A stretch of 64,000 nt of DNA, taken from the NCBI GenBank assembly GCA_016700155.1, contig CP065001.1, forward strand, positions 4,092,001-4,156,000, given 5' to 3'. The notes below the pieces were generated by a model. That model was not told the DNA's origin and ran no database searches. It worked only from the letters and a program-made list of their open reading frames with translations. Below, one piece after another: positions 62,109-64,000 of the stretch. Positions within the stretch are counted from its first letter, which is position 1. Each line of letters starts with the position of its first letter. Source of the DNA: Ignavibacteriales bacterium (GTDB taxonomy: Bacteria > Bacteroidota > Ignavibacteria > Ignavibacteriales > Ignavibacteriaceae). Position numbers and translations under genes: made by a program.

Positions 62109-64000
62109 GTTGCAATTTAAAATAAGCGCAGCACTCAAAAATCTTATAGGTAAAGAATTAATTACTGATGAGTATGTTGCAATTTTTGAATTAGTTAAAA
62201 ATTCATTCGATGCCTACGCTACCAAAGTCGAGATTATTTTTGAAAATCTTTATGTTGAACATGGTGAGCCTAGAATAATAGTGAAAGATAATGGAAAGGG
62301 AATGAGTTTTTATGATTTAGAGAATAAATGGTTGTTTGTGGCTTATTCAGCTAAAGCTGATGGAACGGAGGATATTAATGCGCAGAATAACAGCGACTAT
62401 AGAAACAAAATTACTGTAAATAGAACATTTGCCGGAGCTAAAGGTATAGGGCGTTTTTCTTGTGATCGGTTAGGTAAAAATTTGAACTTGATAACTATTA
62501 AGGATGAACCTGAAGCCAAGATTGAAAATTTATTTGTTAATTGGGAGGAATTTGAAGAAGATCAAGAAGAGTTATTTGTTAATATTGATGTTACTCATAA
62601 AGTATTAGAAACAATTAATTATAAGAATTTTGAACATGGGACAATTCTTGAAATAACCAACCTTAGGGATGAATGGAATAGAGATAAATTATTAAAACTT
62701 AAGTACTCGCTTGAGAAATTAATAAATCCAAATCAGGAAAATGATGCGAGAAATTTTGAAATAGAATTAATTGCTAGGGAAGAATCACAAGCGGATAGGG
62801 ACAATAAAAACGAAAGGGATCGAGTAAATGGTTTAATAAAAAATTTTTTGTTTGAGACGCTGGAACTTAAAACGACCCAAATCAAAACTGAAATTGTTGA
62901 TGAGGGATCTTTTATTATTAGTGAACTGATTGATAGAGGCAAAAGGATTTACAAAGTCAAGGAAAAAAACCAATACAATCTTAAATCAAATATCAAGATT
63001 CACCTTTTTCAATTAAATCAAGCTGCAAAGATTAATTTTAGAAAAATAATGGGATTTCATTCAGTAGAGTATGGATCAATTTATTTATATAAGAATGGAT
63101 TTCGTATCTATCCTTTTGGTGAAGAAGGAATTGACCTGCTTGGTATTGATAGAAGAAAACAACAAGGGTACGCAAGATATTTAGGGACAAGAGAAATACT
63201 TGGACGAATTGAAATAAATGATCGGGCAAATATAGATGATCTTAAAGAAACAACAAGTAGAGATGGGGGTTTAATAAAAAATGATAAGTATGAAAATTTA
63301 GTTGATTTCTTTTTTGAAAAAGCACTTAGAAGACTTGAGAAATATGTTGTTGACTTAATCAAATGGGGTGAGCCGCTTAAAGAATTTGATGGAAAAGAAA
63401 TTAAGCCCAATGACATTCGAAATGAAATATTATCATTGATTTCAAATATGGCAAAAAATGAAGATGTCATTGATTTAGATTATGATAAAAATTTTCTAAA
63501 TGTAATAAAAGAAAGAGCAGAAGAAAACCTCCCACAAAATCTAAAAAGTTTAAAAGTACTTGCAGAAAAAACAGATAATCCTGAATTACAGAAGAAAACC
63601 CAAAGAATATTATCTCAAACCAAAGCGCTTCAAGAAGCTTATCAGGAAACCCAAAAGGAAAAAGTAGTTGCTACTATCTTAAAAAAAGATGTCGAGGAAG
63701 AATTAAAACAAGTACAATCTCAAAATTTATTTTTAAAATCAATTTCTACCCGGGATTTTGACCAAGTAGTTAGTTTTCTCCATCAAATTGGAATATATTC
63801 TAATACTATTGATATATACTTAAACAGGATAAGAAAGAAAATAAAGAATAGTGAGAAGATTAGTAACGATGAATTGTCAGAATTCATTGATAAGATAAAT
63901 TTTGAAAACAGAAAAATAATTTCTTTCTCAAAATTTGCAACAAAAGCTGGTTATAAGTATGAAGAACAAGTTGTGGAAGAAGATTTAATTTCTTTTGTTT
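62101..64000 (+). CDS. GHKL ATPase of a restriction-modification-like operon, cut by window edge
   Basis: 633 codons from the ATG at 62101, overlapping the methyltransferase stop by 8 bp, open to the right edge. N-terminal GHKL (Hsp90/MutL/MORC/histidine-kinase) ATPase: N-box E30 and N34 in FELVKNSFDAYA, DNGKGM (63-68), and the lid glycines GAKGIGRFS (112-120). A long middle part (about 150-440) has a transducer-like segment IEINDRANIDDLKETTSRDGG with a conserved-looking arginine. From about 490 there is a coiled coil and then a helical region (STRDFDQVVSFLHQIGIYSN, NRKIISFSKFATKAG) that looks like a kinase-type dimerisation part before a possible second ATPase domain beyond the edge. GHKL ATPases of MutL/MORC type are known in cytosine-methylation systems. 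No nuclease is seen inside the window. Confidence 0.85.
   Translation, partial: MDKLQFKISAALKNLIGKELITDEYVAIFELVKNSFDAYATKVEIIFENLYVEHGEPRIIVKDNGKGMSFYDLENKWLFVAYSAKADGTEDINAQNNSDYRNKITVNRTFAGAKGIGRFSCDRLGKNLNLITIKDEPEAKIENLFVNWEEFEEDQEELFVNIDVTHKVLETINYKNFEHGTILEITNLRDEWNRDKLLKLKYSLEKLINPNQENDARNFEIELIAREESQADRDNKNERDRVNGLIKNFLFETLELKTTQIKTEIVDEGSFIISELIDRGKRIYKVKEKNQYNLKSNIKIHLFQLNQAAKINFRKIMGFHSVEYGSIYLYKNGFRIYPFGEEGIDLLGIDRRKQQGYARYLGTREILGRIEINDRANIDDLKETTSRDGGLIKNDKYENLVDFFFEKALRRLEKYVVDLIKWGEPLKEFDGKEIKPNDIRNEILSLISNMAKNEDVIDLDYDKNFLNVIKERAEENLPQNLKSLKVLAEKTDNPELQKKTQRILSQTKALQEAYQETQKEKVVATILKKDVEEELKQVQSQNLFLKSISTRDFDQVVSFLHQIGIYSNTIDIYLNRIRKKIKNSEKISNDELSEFIDKINFENRKIISFSKFATKAGYKYEEQVVEEDLISFV

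Overview
The window looks like a chromosomal segment of a heterotrophic member of the Ignavibacteria or a close relative in the FCB superphylum. The evidence is eight proteins ending in the type IX secretion (T9SS, Por) C-terminal sorting domain with its NYPNPFNP motif, two-component-propeller sensor kinases, a one-protein hybrid two-component regulator, multi-repeat ALERVRxRTMAM kinases, a DUF6090 protein, and frequent TIGR02999-type ECF sigma factors paired with TPR kinases. The DNA is AT-rich by eye. No tRNA, rRNA or CRISPR was seen. No T9SS machinery gene lies in the window, only cargo.

Layout. (1) 1-11.4 kb, all minus strand: two paralogous modules, each an ECF sigma factor followed by a membrane Ser/Thr kinase with TPRs (11399-8223 and 6327-3059), with a T9SS beta-propeller protein next to each and two small membrane proteins coupled to the second kinase. 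(2) 11.5-15.9 kb: YpfJ-type zinc peptidase, kelch T9SS protein, Asp/Glu racemase and dienelactone-hydrolase lipoprotein. (3) 16-27.7 kb: one long signalling cluster, transcribed FIST, FIST, six-repeat soluble histidine kinase, propeller membrane histidine kinase, response regulator, response regulator with SpoIIE-type phosphatase; a plausible single phosphorelay ending in a PP2C output. (4) 27.7-32.5 kb: DUF6090 protein, AmpG/PAT-like transporter, and a run of small exported proteins including a RidA-like lipoprotein. (5) 32.7-51.7 kb: hybrid regulator, AraC regulator, and a dense set of T9SS cargo (NHL, YCF48, PKD/FG-GAP, Reg_prop, seven DUF5666 repeats), plus a 53-residue membrane protein preceded by a candidate structured RNA. 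(6) 51.9-60.4 kb: TlpA-like thioredoxin, SMP-30, a RAYT/IS200-like transposase surrounded by REP-like palindromes, beta-barrel proteins, a second AraC regulator and lipoproteins. (7) 60.6-64 kb: a restriction-modification-like operon of controller protein, cytosine-5 methyltransferase and a GHKL ATPase that runs off the right edge.

The most interesting thread is the palindromic repeats. GTAG-footed palindromes cluster around, and inside, the RAYT gene. Related palindromes sit in frame in the same loop of the T9SS sorting domain in three separate genes, and another composite hairpin repeat is translated within the ATPase domain of the hybrid kinase. These act like protein-coding palindromic insertions, comparable in principle to Rickettsia palindromic elements. 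The second thread is the C-protein / m5C methyltransferase / GHKL-ATPase operon, where a candidate C-box operator is visible. All family names come from motif recognition by eye; no database search was run.
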